Source of the DNA: Zygaena filipendulae
Lineage: Eukaryota > Arthropoda > Insecta > Lepidoptera > Zygaenidae
NCBI GenBank assembly: GCA_907165275.2
Contig: OU015655.1
Coordinates: forward strand, 2,678,501 to 2,742,500
Direction of reading: 5' to 3'
DNA: 64,000 bases
The stretch's first letter is position 1, and every line of letters begins with the position of its first letter. The translations under genes and the position numbers were made by a program. Below the pieces are notes generated by a model. That model was not told the DNA's origin. It did not search any database and saw only the letters and a list, made by a program, of their open reading frames with translations. Positions 23,131 through 34,232 of the stretch are shown here, in pieces.

Positions 23131-23369
23131 TATACATACCTATAAAATGCTTTGTCCTGAATGACTGATGAATCAACGCACAGCGTAAACGGCTGATCGT
23201 AGAGACATTAAACTTGGAGGGTGTGTTCTTTGTATGACGTACGCATCCGACAAGAGTGGATTTTTTGAAATGTTACCCCTAAGGGGTGAAATAGGGTGGC
23301 AAAGTTTGTATGGAACAATTCCGCGGGAACTCCAAAATTATCGCGGATGAAACCGCGGGGGGCAGCTAG
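23131..23369 (+). mobile_element. Helitron, subfamily B, full length
   Basis: It runs from about TCTATACATACCTATAAAAT to ccgcggggggcagCTAG/T, about 240 bp. Diagnostic blocks are aatgactgatgaatcaacgc, acttggagggtgtgttcttt and cccctaaggggtgaaatagg. The copy interrupted at 9188-9613 belongs here. Confidence 0.75.
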
Positions 23370-23480
23370 TAAGTAAATAAATCTGGACAGGTCCCCGATG
23401 AGTACCTGCGACACGCTAACAAAAAAGCATCTAAAACGATTGAGAAAGCTAAAATTCCATAAACCTACTATATCTTTCTT

Positions 23481-23764
23481 AATATATATAAATCACGTGT
23501 TACGTTGTTTGTCCGCGATGGACTCCTAAACTACTGACCGGATTTTGACAAAATTTTGTAACCATTTATAATATTATGGTCCAACTTAAAAGATAGGATA
23601 GTTTTTATCCCGAAATTCCCGCGGGAACTCCGGCACTAATGCGGGGAACAGCTAATCACCGTAAACTACTGTCGGGGTACAAAGAAGGACATAGAGTACT
23701 TTTTCCCCGCAACCTCCGCGGGAGCTCCGAAATTACCGCGGATGAAATCGTGGGGGACAGCTAG
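23481..23764 (+). mobile_element. Composite Helitron (two fused 3' halves)
   Basis: The first half runs from atataaatcacgtgttacg to ctaatgcggggaacagcta. The second (23655-23764) runs from taaactactgtcggggtac to gtgggggacagCTAG/T. The same fusion recurs at 49184-49400, so it is a replicating composite. Confidence 0.65.
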
Positions 23765-23935
23765 TGTATATATAACTGAGATATATAATATATACTTCTC
23801 TTTCTTACCTACATGGCAACCGAAAATGGAGTTCGGTATCTGACAGCCTCTCAAACCTACTAACTTCTCAGTATATGTATATGTAAATAACTAAATTTGT
23901 TGTAGAGTTACCTAATATTTTGTCGCTTTTTAACC

Positions 23936-23978
23936 GACTTCCAAAAAGGAGGAGGTTCTATGTTCGATTGTATGTATG

Positions 23979-24013
<35 letters not shown>

Positions 24014-24690
24014 GTGTTCACCGATTACTCGAAGACGGTTGGACCGATTTGAAAAATTCTTTTTTTGTTTGAAAGGGTATACTCCCAATTAGGTCCCATT
24101 GCCACCAAGTCCAGATCTGATGATGGGATCTTGGAGAAATCGAGGGAACTCTTCAAAAATTATAGGCACACCTATAGCGATTTGGGTATTTTTTATAGTA
24201 AATCGTTCATTTGCTTTTGAAAAGCAAAATTTGAAGAAGTGGAACCGATGATGAAGACCACAGATGGTCATCGGAACTACTCAACAATAATACGTATTTC
24301 ACGGATTCCGATTGGAGCGATTTCGAAAATTGTTTTTTTGTTTGAAAGAGGATACTCCCAAATTGATTCCATTGTCGCCAAGTCGAGATCTGATGATGGG
24401 ATCTTGGAGTAATCGAGGGAACTCTTCAAAAATTATAGGTACACCTATAGCGATTTCTGGATTTTTTATAGTAAATCGTTTATTTGCTTTTGGGAAGTAA
24501 AATTTGAAGAAGTGGAACTGATGATGAAGACCACAGATGGTCATCAGAACTGCTAAATAATAGGTATTTCACAGATTCCGATTCGTTAACTTTAATATGG
24601 TTTCTAAACAATTTATGCTCGTCACAATGTATATGGTGAAGTGGAACTGATGATGATGTACCAGGAGAACTCCTCAACAATTAACGTCCC
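23936..24690 (+). repeat. 'accgacttcc' dispersed repeat with local duplication
   Basis: The head is aaccgacttccaaaaaggag followed by a long T-run. Two body units follow (24021-24285 and 24303-24556), each with agatctgatgatgggatctt, ggaactcttcaaaaattata and accacagatggtcatc, then a short third piece near 24637. The unit is widespread in Lepidoptera, but I cannot assign its superfamily. Open frames within it on both strands are incidental. Confidence 0.55.
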
Positions 24691-25889
24691 TGCGTCGGGA
24701 AAAGCAATATTTTGTAAAAGGTGATGATTATACATACATAAGTATCCATTATTCTGTTAATACTTTATTTCTACCTTAGTTTACAAGCGGCTCCATCCGG
24801 TCTCACTAGAGTTATTCGCTAAAAAAAAACAATATCTTTTAAGATAGTCCATTTAAAAACTGGTTCAATTTCCGCATGAACTTTTTGTTTCCAATGATTT
24901 TGAAGTTTCTTGACCTAAAAAGTTGAAGTCTGTCCAAAATGATTTTTCTCATACCTAACTAAAATACTACCTAAAAGCTAAAACTCACATGATTTGAAAA
25001 GTAAATATTAGCCTATGGCAATAAATAACATAATATATTAACCAGCTTAAAAAAAATGCGTATTCGCGGTTGATCTGTAAGCAAAAAAATAATACTTTGA
25101 AATGTCACACTGTTGTAGCAAGTGGACGAATTATGTATGTAGATAGGTACTGGTATTTATTTATTTATTTATTTATCTTACCACGAGAACGAAGTCGCGA
25201 GCACAGCTGGTATAGTCAATAAACAAAAAGAGTTTGATGTATTTAGGAAGGCACACAACACACAACCGAACTTTTTAAGTATGGCGTATGCATACGAAGT
25301 TATTTTTGGTCAGTAAAACGCGCACGATATGAAAGCTAATTTGTAATTTTAAACTAATGAACCTACTGGAGTAATGAACAGTGTGAGTGGATTAAAAGGG
25401 AGCAAAATATTTTTATGGCGATGGTGCTATTTTAAATCCAAAGCGGAGTGATGGGACAATGCAACGGAAAAATTCTCTAGATTTCTTTCGTTCAGAAACA
25501 TGCGTAATGCGGATGGCCTGGAATAATTGCTTTTAAGCATTAATCAAAGGAAAGCCTCTTAAGAAATTTATGTTTGATTGGTTTTTCTTATGTGCTGTAC
25601 TGGAATAAATGTAGTTCTCTTTCTTTCTTTCTTTCAATTTGATTATGTTCAATAAAGTAGGTATACAAACAAACCAACAAAGCCCTTCTTGGTTTCTGGA
25701 TGGTACCTATATTTCTAAGGTCATTTTATATTTTTTTGGTGGCAGTAAGATAATGTAATACATAATATATAGTTAGTGCATAAATAACAATGAGAACTTA
25801 GTTATTTAATTTGGATAAACTTATTATAAATTCGGTTGAGTATCGAAAAGCTTTTATAATATTTATTTACCTTCCTCTTTAAGAGTTCG

Positions 25890-26136
25890 TTCGATTGTGA
25901 TTGCATTAGCGGCTCAACCGATCGTAATGAAATTTTGCGTATACGTTGCCAGGGGTGCATAGAAGGACATGGGGTACTTTTTATTCCGGAATTCCCGCGG
26001 GAACACCGAAAATCACGCGGGTGCTTTTTTTTAATACTACACGTTAGGGGTACAGAAGAGGATAAAGGGTACTTTCACCCCGAAATTCTCGCGGATCTCC
26101 GAAATTAACGCGAGTGGAACCGCGGGGAACAGCTAG
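25890..26136 (+). mobile_element. Two partial Helitrons in tandem
   Basis: The first (25890-26025) holds agcggctcaaccgatcg, gttgccaggggtgcatag and cccgcgggaacaccg. The second (26036-26136) restarts at acacgttaggggtacag and ends ccgcggggaacagCTAG/T. Confidence 0.65.
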
Positions 26137-26232
26137 TATATAAATAATTATAACAGCTACCCAAAATATACGTACGTATCTATAATATTAATACCTATTT
26201 ATGAAAGATTTTATCGACCAGTCGAAATGTAG

Positions 26233-26267
26233 AGTCAGAGGGGCTAGCCCTACTAGCCCCTCTGACT
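26233..26267. repeat. Short perfect inverted repeat (14-bp stem, GC-rich)
   Basis: AGTCAGAGGGGCTA at 26233-26246 pairs with TAGCCCCTCTGACT at 26254-26267 across a 7-nt loop. It is unusually GC-rich for this sequence. Confidence 0.6.
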
Positions 26268-26440
26268 TTTGTAACTTTTGTTTCTATAATTTTTTGGTTG
26301 CAATCAGAAACTTGGGGGTTTTGTGATTACAATATATATACGTTTTGACACCTACAATATCTAGGACTCAACCAAAATAAATATAGGTACTTCAAACGTT
26401 TTTTTTTCTGATTATATTATGATAGCAACAAATGTTACAT

Positions 26441-26772
26441 AATAGGGATGTGGACTACTTTTGAAAATCAAAATTCTAATTAGTCCGTCAGTTAGAAAAT
26501 AAAAAAAACAATAGACACATATTTTTTGCTTTTTCAAATAAATTAAAATATACAGAGATAAAGCGCATTAAAGCTTAGGGTGAGGGGGTCGTGACGTCAC
26601 TAACCGCTAAAACCGCCATACAAACTGTCAGAATAGTGACGTCACGCGAAATTATAACTTAATATATCGCCGTTATTTTTTGATTACGTAAAAAAAGAAA
26701 AAATACGTGTCCAATATTTTTTAATAATCTACAAGACAGACTAAAAAATAAAAATTAGTCAACATGCCCATT
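26441..26772 (-). mobile_element. MITE family D (CRE-bearing), copy 3, full length
   Basis: The outer termini are AATAGGGATGTGGACTAC on the left and TTAGTCAACATGCCCATT on the right, with the inner ends ttagtccgtcagttag and tacaagacagactaa. Two perfect TGACGTCA octamers lie at 26592-26599 and 26637-26644. Confidence 0.8.
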
Positions 26773-27516
26773 GCCCTGCAGTTGTACCTAATGTTGCTAA
26801 ACACGCGGTACCTACGCGGAAGATTCGAAATATAATTTTAAAATAACGCAGTCTATCGGCAAAAGCTGAAACTACGGCCAATAACTAGCATTAAATAATG
26901 AAAGGAACGACGTGCATCTACGTTTCCTAGATTCGCGAACAGATGACATTGATTCTTCCAACCTAATAAATATTTTTTTTAATTGTGTAATAATATTAAT
27001 CTATGAAATGCTGTACGTTTGCTTCAGTAATACGAATATTGCAGCTTGTCAACTGTATCCAATGAAGTATTGTTTAATGGAAAAATTATTATAAAATGTA
27101 ATAGCAATATTACAGCTTAGCTTTACACGATAACCTTGAAAATTATTAAATTTTTTTAAAACACAACACAGCGGGGTCAAATAGGTATTTATTTATTAAT
27201 TTAATTTTTTAACGAAGGTTGATATAATATAGGTGTTATATTATCTTAATTTTTATAAAGTTTAAATTAATTCCGCGTTTCGATAGTTTTGTACATTTTT
27301 CTTGATAGTATGAGCAGAATTGTTAATAGTTTGGTAATTTGTACGAATTCATATACCATTTAATATTATGATAAAAAATTTTAAATGTTTTTTTTTTTTA
27401 AGATCTGTTTGAAATCCCGATTTGATTTTCTCTTCGTACAAAGAAAATCAGATACGTGTGTTAAACGTGCAATCAGAATCATTATAATTATTATCAATAT
27501 TTCCTTCTATAAATAA

Positions 27517-27612
27517 CTAGCTGCTCCCCGCAGTTTCACCCGCGCTAATTTTGGAGTTCCCGCGGGAATTTCGGGACAAAAAGTGCTCTATGTCTTTCTC
27601 TGTATTAAATTT
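27517..27612 (-). mobile_element. Helitron 3' fragment, reverse orientation
   Basis: The plus strand begins A/CTAGCTGCTCCCCGCAGTTT and continues through ttttggagttcccgcgggaa and aaaaagtgctctatgtc. Confidence 0.65.
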
Positions 27613-28363
27613 AATACACTTTTTCCGACACATCCGGCAACTATCGTTATACATATATTTCAACCAATTTACCGGCCGACCAACCAAAAAACCGAAAATT
27701 GCTTATTTAAAACAAACCTTCCATAGTAATTTTAATTTATCTAAGATTAAAGTCTTTTTGATGGTTGTATGTAGCAACGTCCAATATGCGTGAAAAAAGA
27801 CAAAAAAAAACCATTTCGGAAAAAATTAGTTGCTTTTTTTTTCGTAGAGCAGCCGAGTTACTATGAAAATAACTTTGACCTAATTCCATCTGTTCTCGGG
27901 TATTACTTGCAATTCTGCCCACCTGCAGTAGGCGCCAGCTCTGTGAATATTTATATGATTGGAAATAAATGGTTTATTATTATTATTATTATTATTACTC
28001 AGTATTGCACGCACACTACTATTTAATTTTCAATTTAAAACTCTATCTGTCCCCCTCATTTTAACGTTACCGATATGAAATCAGGAACGAAACGGGAGTT
28101 ACAACTATTTATAACAAATATTATGTTAGCAAACTACTACAGTGTTACGCCAGACTCTCGCATGGGGTGCTGTTCAGTGCAACAGTTGTGCAGTGACTCG
28201 GTTGCGATTTGTCGCTCAGTGGCGCGCGCTGCTGACATTGCACTTACGGAAGATTTAAAGATATCCATCATAAATCATCGTCATTCATCATCGCAATAGT
28301 TTTCCATTTTTAAATATTAAATTAATTGTTTTTTTTTTTCTTTCTGTCCATCACGTTATCAAA

Positions 28364-28408
28364 ATGAGTTGGTTTCTGAATTGTTTCGATACGGTGTTCA
28401 ATATGGAA
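28364..28408 (+). CDS. Candidate alternative first coding exon (phase 0)
   Basis: The ATG at 28364 opens 15 codons (MSWFLNCFDTVFNME) ending at GAA/gtaagt, a good donor. The upstream 250 bp (28110-28360) is less AT-rich than its surroundings and contains TTCAGT and TCAGT initiator-like motifs around 28170-28220. The phase-0 donor can join 41267-41362 (RYRLEPNAPEY...), whose normal upstream exon also ends in ...ME, or the local exon at 28524. If it is a first exon of the host gene, it would give a short N-terminus with one Cys and a hydrophobic start instead of the basic ones. If it reads into 28524 it makes a separate 77-residue protein. Without splicing the frame stops after four more codons. 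Confidence 0.5.
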
Positions 28409-28523
28409 GTAAGTTTGTGTTAAACTTTTTCATTGGTGTTACTTTACATTTATTTATTTATTAGTTTGGTTTTGCATACTATATCATTATCACATTATTT
28501 TACTGACATTTGCTACTGTGCAG

Positions 28524-28712
28524 TGTTTCCATCGCCGACCGTGTGTTTGGTTTTTCGAAAAGTTTCAAGCGTGTTGTTGTATTCTCAGTACGGAAATAGA
28601 TGAAATAGTGTATTACTACGGGCGTAGGGAGTCTGTGGATTCGGATTCGGGATTGACGACGTACAATGAGTCTTCGGCGGGCAGCGGTGGTGATAGCGCC
28701 AGAAATGGGTGA
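28524..28712 (+). CDS. Candidate small coding exon, Cys-rich then Ser/Gly-rich, with own stop
   Basis: The exon follows ctgtgcag (ends 28523) and is open in phase 0 for 62 codons to TGA at 28710-28712. It starts with a Cys cluster (CFHRRPCVWFFEKFQACCC), then STEIDEIVYYYGRRES and a Ser/Asp/Gly tail (DSDSGLTTYNESSAGSGG). The Cys cluster beside aromatic residues would suit palmitoylation and membrane association; this is inference. Base composition is clearly less AT-rich than the surrounding intron. Joined to 28364-28408 it gives a 77-residue protein. A donor GG/gtgact overlaps the stop (28708/28709) but would leave phase 2, which fits only the exon at 63549. I do not recognise a family. Confidence 0.4.
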   Translation, partial: CFHRRPCVWFFEKFQACCCILSTEIDEIVYYYGRRESVDSDSGLTTYNESSAGSGGDSARNG

Positions 28713-29751
28713 CTACAATGCGGTCCAGACCTGATTGTTGGAACGCCCGACGCCAACAACAGATTTAGTATTTGTAAGTTAATGTGCTGCGCGAATGATA
28801 GTAGGCAATTTTATTATTCTTGTTTGCAGGCTAGTGTTTAATTGTTTCGACCTCGTTTAGTGCTGCCAGCTGCGATGTTTATGCGAGATGTTCAGACGAT
28901 GTTGTGTTTCAAATAATTATATTATCAAAATATGTTATATAAAACATACTATATCATATTTATTATATTCTTTTATCTCTGTGTGTTGTTAAAAAAATTT
29001 ACGGCTTCAGATTGTGAATTCAAGTTACGCGTCAAAAATAGGTAGGTACTTAATATATTAACCTTATTTTCGCCATGCTTTCAAGCTGAGCTTTTTATAA
29101 GTAGACAAAAATATAGTGAAAATTTTGTGTGTACCTACTATCTACTTAAATCTGACATCCGATTCGTATGATTCATAAAAAAAGGTTTATAAATTATACA
29201 CGTATACCTAAATCTGTTATAAATAAAATTTACTAAAAAATCTTGTAAAATATGAGTAAGCATTTTAAGAGCGCTTATGAGAAGAGCTTATGGTAAACGT
29301 CATGAAGATTAATCTTACTTTTGCATCCTGTAAATGAAGCTTATTCATGTGAAAATTCTTAATGAAATCTTTTTATTTCAGAATTCGTACCTACATTTAA
29401 TTATTACACGGTTGTGGCGACCGAGTTTCGTATCGCAGCTGCAGCTGACGTAACGAAGATTTTCCTTTTTTAATTTATAATCATTATTCTAATTCATTTA
29501 CCCAAACATAACATTTAATTTATGAAACCTGTAAATAAAATTAACTTTTATGTTTACTATTAGGTAATTCTATTATAAAACTAGAATACTTATTATTCAG
29601 TAAATAGTCCGTCAGTTTTCGGAAAGAAAAGCTTTTATTTTTTAATTATAGGTTCAAAATTGTACCATCATCGTCTAATGTCCGAAAAACTTCACGACGT
29701 TTTGTGATCTTAAATTAATTTACAAATATTTCGTAATCCATACTAATTCAT

Positions 29752-30262
29752 ACATGCGTAGCTGCAACTCTGTGTGTTTGTCTGTTACCTTTACAGCCTA
29801 ACTTCTAAATCGATCATCTTAAATTTTGCATCTTAGGTGACAAGTTGCCAGGGGTAGGTGCAGAAAAAGATATAAGTACTATAGAGTTTTCTGCGGGAAC
29901 TCTGAAATTTATTTTATTTATTTTTTTAAATAACTTTATTGCACATTTACGTACAAAAGGCGGACTTAATGCCTGAGGCATTCTCAACCAGTCAACCTTT
30001 TGGCTAGGGATGGATTATCATTATTATCATTATCATATGTATATATATATATAAAATTAATATAAATAATATTACCACGAATATAGTAAATAAATTAAAT
30101 AAAAGCAGATACATACATAATATACTAAATACATACACACATACATATATATATAAAATTAACGTAGGTGAAACTGCATGCATGACATTTTGCATACTTT
30201 TTATCCCATGATTCCCGCAGTAAATCCGAAGTCATGTGGGTGTAAGCCGCGGGCACAGTTAG
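29752..30262 (+). mobile_element. Helitron interrupted by a LINE-3'-end-like repeat
   Basis: The Helitron core (ttgtctgttacctttacagc ... gttgccaggggtaggtgcag) ends at about 29910 and resumes at 30160 (cttttatcccatgattcccg) to finish at ccgcgggcacagTTAG/T. The insert includes aactttattgcacatttacg, gcggacttaatgcctgagg and a TA-rich tail. Confidence 0.55.
29911..30003 (+). repeat. Dispersed 'ttattgcaca...ggcggacttaatgcc' repeat
   Basis: The same phrase recurs at 49770-49862, 58118-58197 and 60967-61027. It looks like the shared 3' end of a non-LTR retrotransposon, but no coding part is present to confirm this. Confidence 0.45.
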
Positions 30263-30423
30263 TCTTATACTTTTCTAGTCTGAGTTATTGTTGGGGATAC
30301 TAAAATACCTTTTACCGCATACATGAGATAGGCAATTTTTTTGCGTAGCGTAGATAACTGTGTTGAAAATCGAATATTGTGTAGGTACTCTTCACTACAA
30401 TAGGTATGTTAACTAAGTTTTTT

Positions 30424-30735
30424 TTAGTCCGTCTTGTAAATAAATAAAAAATATTGTACACGAATTTTTTATTTTTTTACGTACCTAATCAAAAAATAAC
30501 GGCGATACGTGGGCGATATATTGAGTTGAAATTTCGCGTGACGTCACTATTCGGACAGTTTGTATGGCGGTTTTAGTGACGTCACGACCCCCTCACCCTA
30601 AACTTTAATGCGCTTTATCTCTGTATATTTTAATTTATTTGAAAAAGCAAAAAATCCGTGTCCATTGTTTTTTTTATTTTCTAACTGACGGACTAATTTG
30701 AATTTTGGTTTTCAAAAGTAGTCAACATCCCCATT
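30424..30735 (+). mobile_element. MITE family D (CRE-bearing), copy 4
   Basis: It runs from TTAGTCCGTCTTGTAAATAA to gtagtcaacatccccatt. Perfect TGACGTCA octamers lie at 30539-30546 and 30577-30584. Confidence 0.8.
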
Positions 30736-30845
30736 GTATTGTTTTGAATAACTTGCTGTAGTCCCTTGAATAGTTCCGAGTGTTGGTTAATTTAACTAGA
30801 AAATTGCCCTGGGAGAATAACATAATATTCGAGGCATTACAAAAC

Positions 30846-31156
30846 AATAGGGACTTTTGAAAATCTAAATTCTTATTCCGTCAGTTAGAAAATAAAAAAG
30901 AAAAATAGACACGTATTTTTTGCCTTTTCAAATAAATAAAAATATACAGAGATAAAGCGCATTAAAATTTCGCGACGTCACTAACCGCTAAGTCGCCATA
31001 CAAACTGCACCGGTTAGTGACGTCACGCGGAATTTCAACTCAATGTATCGCCGTTATTTTTTTGATTACGTAAAAAAAGAAAAACAATATGTGTCCAATA
31101 TTTTTTATTAACCTACAAGACGGACTAAACACAAAAATTTAGTCAACATGCCAATT
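30846..31156 (-). mobile_element. MITE family D (CRE-bearing), copy 5, inverted to copy 4
   Basis: It runs from atagggacttttgaaaat through tccgtcagttag to aagacggactaa and tagtcaacatgccaatt. One perfect TGACGTCA lies at 31018-31025; the other is CGACGTCA. Confidence 0.8.
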
Positions 31157-31468
31157 ACTTTAACACATAATATCAGAAAGGTCGTAATGCCAGAATTACC
31201 CGGAATTCCCGGAAATGTAATTTCACCACCCGGGCCTCTCAAGGCTCGGTGCCCGTTGCTTCTTGTTTCCATAGAAATGTTAGAGAATATCTATTCCCTA
31301 TCTACAAAGTCTATTACTACTAGGATATTAGTGCCTATTTGTGTCATTGATACATACTCGTTAGTCAACACATTTCCACGAAACTCTGAAATCCTAAACT
31401 GCATGTCACTAATAAGTATATCCCCGACATCATCCATACATGACAAATAAATTAATGAACACACTCTT

Positions 31469-31698
31469 ACCGCCGCACTCAGAGTCGATTTTAATGATTG
31501 CTTAGTTATGTATAGATTTTTAAAACAAAACTGCCGCAATCAGAGACATTCAGTAAATTAATTTTAATTGGCATTTAATAAGATGTAACTTAATTAGTTA
31601 AATACCAATTAACATTAATTTATAAAACTTGTCTGATTGCGGCAGTTTTGTTTTAAAAATCTATACTTAACTAAGTACCTAATCAAAGTCGACTCTGA
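31469..31698. mobile_element. MITE family C, copy 1 (right end truncated)
   Basis: The left end is TTA/CCGCCGCACTCAGAGTCGAT. The interior is a long imperfect palindrome (ttttaaaacaaaactgccgc against gcggcagttttgttttaaaa). The right end stops at gtcgactctga, without the outer 10 bp. Confidence 0.75.
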
Positions 31699-31834
31699 AA
31701 AAGACCTAAGAAGCTTTTGTATTCCATTGATACAACGTGAGGCAGAAACTTGAGCTAGAGATACCTAGAAAGTAATATATTCTCGATTTTCTGATATTTA
31801 TTTATGACTATAGCAACTGTTTTTTTTAACAAGC

Positions 31835-32150
31835 TAGGCTGACATACCTTGCCTGGAATGGGCACTGCCTTTCGACTGAGGCTGCCGGAACACACCGTTA
31901 GATGCTTGACGACAGATCAAATTAGGGAGCTAACCAGCCGGACACTAGAAAGTGCTCGGTTTCATGCTTTGGTTTCCTCACGATGTTTTCATTCATCGAC
32001 AGCTCAAGCTCATTGTTATGGTTTGAATTTACGCATTGTGCCTATTCTATTTTTATTGTGAACAGGCTAGGCGTTTGACCACAGCTCACCTGATGTTAAG
32101 TGCGTGTGGTCGAAGATTGTAAAAACACCTAGCCTCGAATGGCAACTTAA
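31835..32150. repeat. Dispersed repeat 'ctgacatacc...cctggaatgg...caccgttag'
   Basis: The blocks ggaacacaccgttagatgct, tggtttcctcacgatgtttt and accacagctcacctgatg recur at 48497-48840 and 62093-62380. A 70-aa open frame across it is incidental. Superfamily unknown. Confidence 0.45.
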
Positions 32151-32632
32151 CCTTATTGTATATAAAATCATCCCTGTTAGTTGGTCGATTTCACCGCAAT
32201 GAAATGTTAGGGCATCCCCTTATCAACTACCTATATGTGGGGTGTTCAATGAAAAAAGCGGCGGATTACGTCAGAATGTGAATACTTACGTGTTATTTCT
32301 CATATTATGCCACCTCTTTACGCTCTGCCACAAGTAGCAAGTGAGCCCACACGAAACGCATGCATAATGGTTTCTCTTCTTTCTTCTTTTTATGGACTTT
32401 CGCACATAATGCATTTAGCCAGTTTCAAGTAAAATCAATTCGATCAATTTATTTTCTAATAAAATTCTTCGTTGTACGGTTTGACATTGCAAACCACGGT
32501 ACCAAAGATCATATAATCACTACGGTACTACATATAGCTTGTAAGAATTTTACGGGGCTCTTGGAGGAAACCCTCAAAACAATAACAGGTTATTCTTCTG
32601 AGAGGAAACCGAAGAAATTAGCTCTAAACGTC

Positions 32633-32876
32633 ATATGGACGCAGATAAGCAATAACATGTTAACCCATATAACGAAGTTATTGATTCAGAACAGTTTATT
32701 GAGAGTTAGAGAACGTTTTTTTAATTATGTGTCTACCTTATTACATTGTTTAAATAAATAACTAAATATTGAACATAAAAATGTTGAAACAAAATGGCGC
32801 TATAATTTTAAAACTTTAATTTACTCAAAATTTCTCCAGTGTGGGTTAACACACTATTGCTTATCTATGTCCATAT
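32633..32876. mobile_element. MITE family B, copy 1
   Basis: The left end ATATGGACGCAGATAAGCAA and right end TTGCTTATCTATGTCCATAT are inverted, followed inward by taacatgttaaccca and tgggttaacacactat. Other copies lie at 52511-52706 and 60639-60872. Confidence 0.75.
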
Positions 32877-33419
32877 ATCTTCTTGAGCACATAAAAAACC
32901 CGTCACTGTGAAAATTATCGTCCAATTATACAGCACCTTGTAACACAATGAAATACATTTTTAATTATTTTTTATAGCCGTGAAAATAAATGACTGAACC
33001 GCCATCTTTGATTTCCGTCAAAAAACTCCTGAAGGTTTCTTCTTAATGGCGTCTGTAATTTGCCAATGACAATGTTTCTTACAATGATATTATTATAAGT
33101 GTTAAAAGAGGTAGTGCTAATACTAGGATGCGGAAATAGAGGCGTTCAAAAACGTAATAAAAATTACTTCATCCACTTCTTCAATTATGGCGAAACGCCA
33201 ATGACTTTGTTAGATTGTTCCCAAAGTTAAAACATGACTCTCTTGAAAGCCAGTTTCCAACTCAGGGTTCAAAATAGATGCTCAAAGGTAACTGCATTAA
33301 CGAAGGCTAACGTGAAACGCGTGTTTTCGCTACGGCCAATGACATTATAAGTAATATCATTGGCTACGGCTTTCATCCTTCAACAACCGCAAAGGCTTGC
33401 AATTGCATAAAGGCTAATT

Positions 33420-33688
33420 GAATTAACCCCGCAATCATACGATGTCCGAAACTTACGCAGGTGAAACCGGGAGGAACAGCTAGTCTATACCAATATTATA
33501 AAGAAGCAAAGATTGTGCGTTTGTGACGTTGTATAGGGGGTAATTTCTGGATCTGCTGAACCGATTTTGAAAATTATTTCACTTATAGGAAGCTACGGTA
33601 GTCCTGAGTGACCTAGGGTACTTTTTATCTCGAAATTCTCACGGGAGCTCCGGAAATTACCGCGGATGAAACCGCGAGGGACAGCTAG
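33420..33688 (+). mobile_element. Helitron end fused head-to-tail to a second Helitron
   Basis: A fragment ends ccgggaggaacagCTAG at 33483. The next element starts at the next base (TCTATACCAATATTATAAAG, 33484) and ends gcgagggacagCTAG/T at 33688. The second belongs to a subfamily with gttgtatagggggtaatttc and ggatctgctgaaccgatttt, also seen near 2700 and 3784. Confidence 0.75.
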
Positions 33689-33778
33689 TCTTTTATAAAT
33701 TAGCCTTTTCAGTTGCCACGTTTCGAAGTAAAGAGATCGTTCCATTTTTAATTACTCGTATATGAGTTTTCGTAGTAA

Positions 33779-34010
33779 CTAGCTGTTTGCCCGCGGCTCT
33801 GTGCGCGTGATGTTTGAAAGTGCACTGCAGGCGTCACTGGTGCGCCCTTATTGCAATAGACACTTTATTATTTAAAATTGTTTAAACTAAAGGGTATATT
33901 TTGCCTGTATGAAGGCCATATTCCTTTTTTCCATTACATATACAACCTACCCTGCCATATATATATCCCATTAGAGAGCTCGAAAAGGTTGCGGAGTTTA
34001 GCAGCACGCA
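33779..34010 (-). mobile_element. Helitron-like copy, reverse orientation, diverged
   Basis: It begins AACTAGCTGTTTGCCCGCGG. The hairpin is partly kept, and the interior (agagctcgaaaaggttgcgg) does not match the main subfamilies. Confidence 0.4.
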
Positions 34011-34034
34011 CAGACAAACCACAATGGCTTTTAA

Positions 34035-34232
34035 TCCTATCATAAATGCGAAAGTGAGTTTGTTTGTTGGTTACTCTTTCAAACCTTAACGGCTCAACCG
34101 ATCATCATGAAATTTCACACACCCGTTGTCAGGGGTAGGTACAGAAACAGAAACAGGGTACTTTTACGTGTATTCCGGAATCCCCGCGGGATCTCCGAAA
34201 TTAACGCGGGTGAAACCGCAGGGAACAGTTAG
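34035..34232 (+). mobile_element. Lep1-like Helitron, nearly full length
   Basis: It starts A/TCCTATCATAAATGCGAAAG and ends gcagggaacagTTAG/T, with all core blocks present. Confidence 0.75.

Noticed and set aside
24089..24680. Several similar minus-strand frames (MTICGLHH...)
   Set aside because: They resemble one another only because the underlying repeat is duplicated; no known domain.
28075..28299. 74-residue open frame upstream of 28364
   Set aside because: No splice support or motif; more likely promoter/5'UTR sequence of the 28364 candidate exon.
30004..30195. 63-residue hydrophobic minus-strand frame
   Set aside because: Entirely low-complexity TA-rich tail of a repeat.
32360..32761. 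133-residue open frame
   Set aside because: Its second half is the interior of MITE family B copy 1, and the first half has no coding signal.
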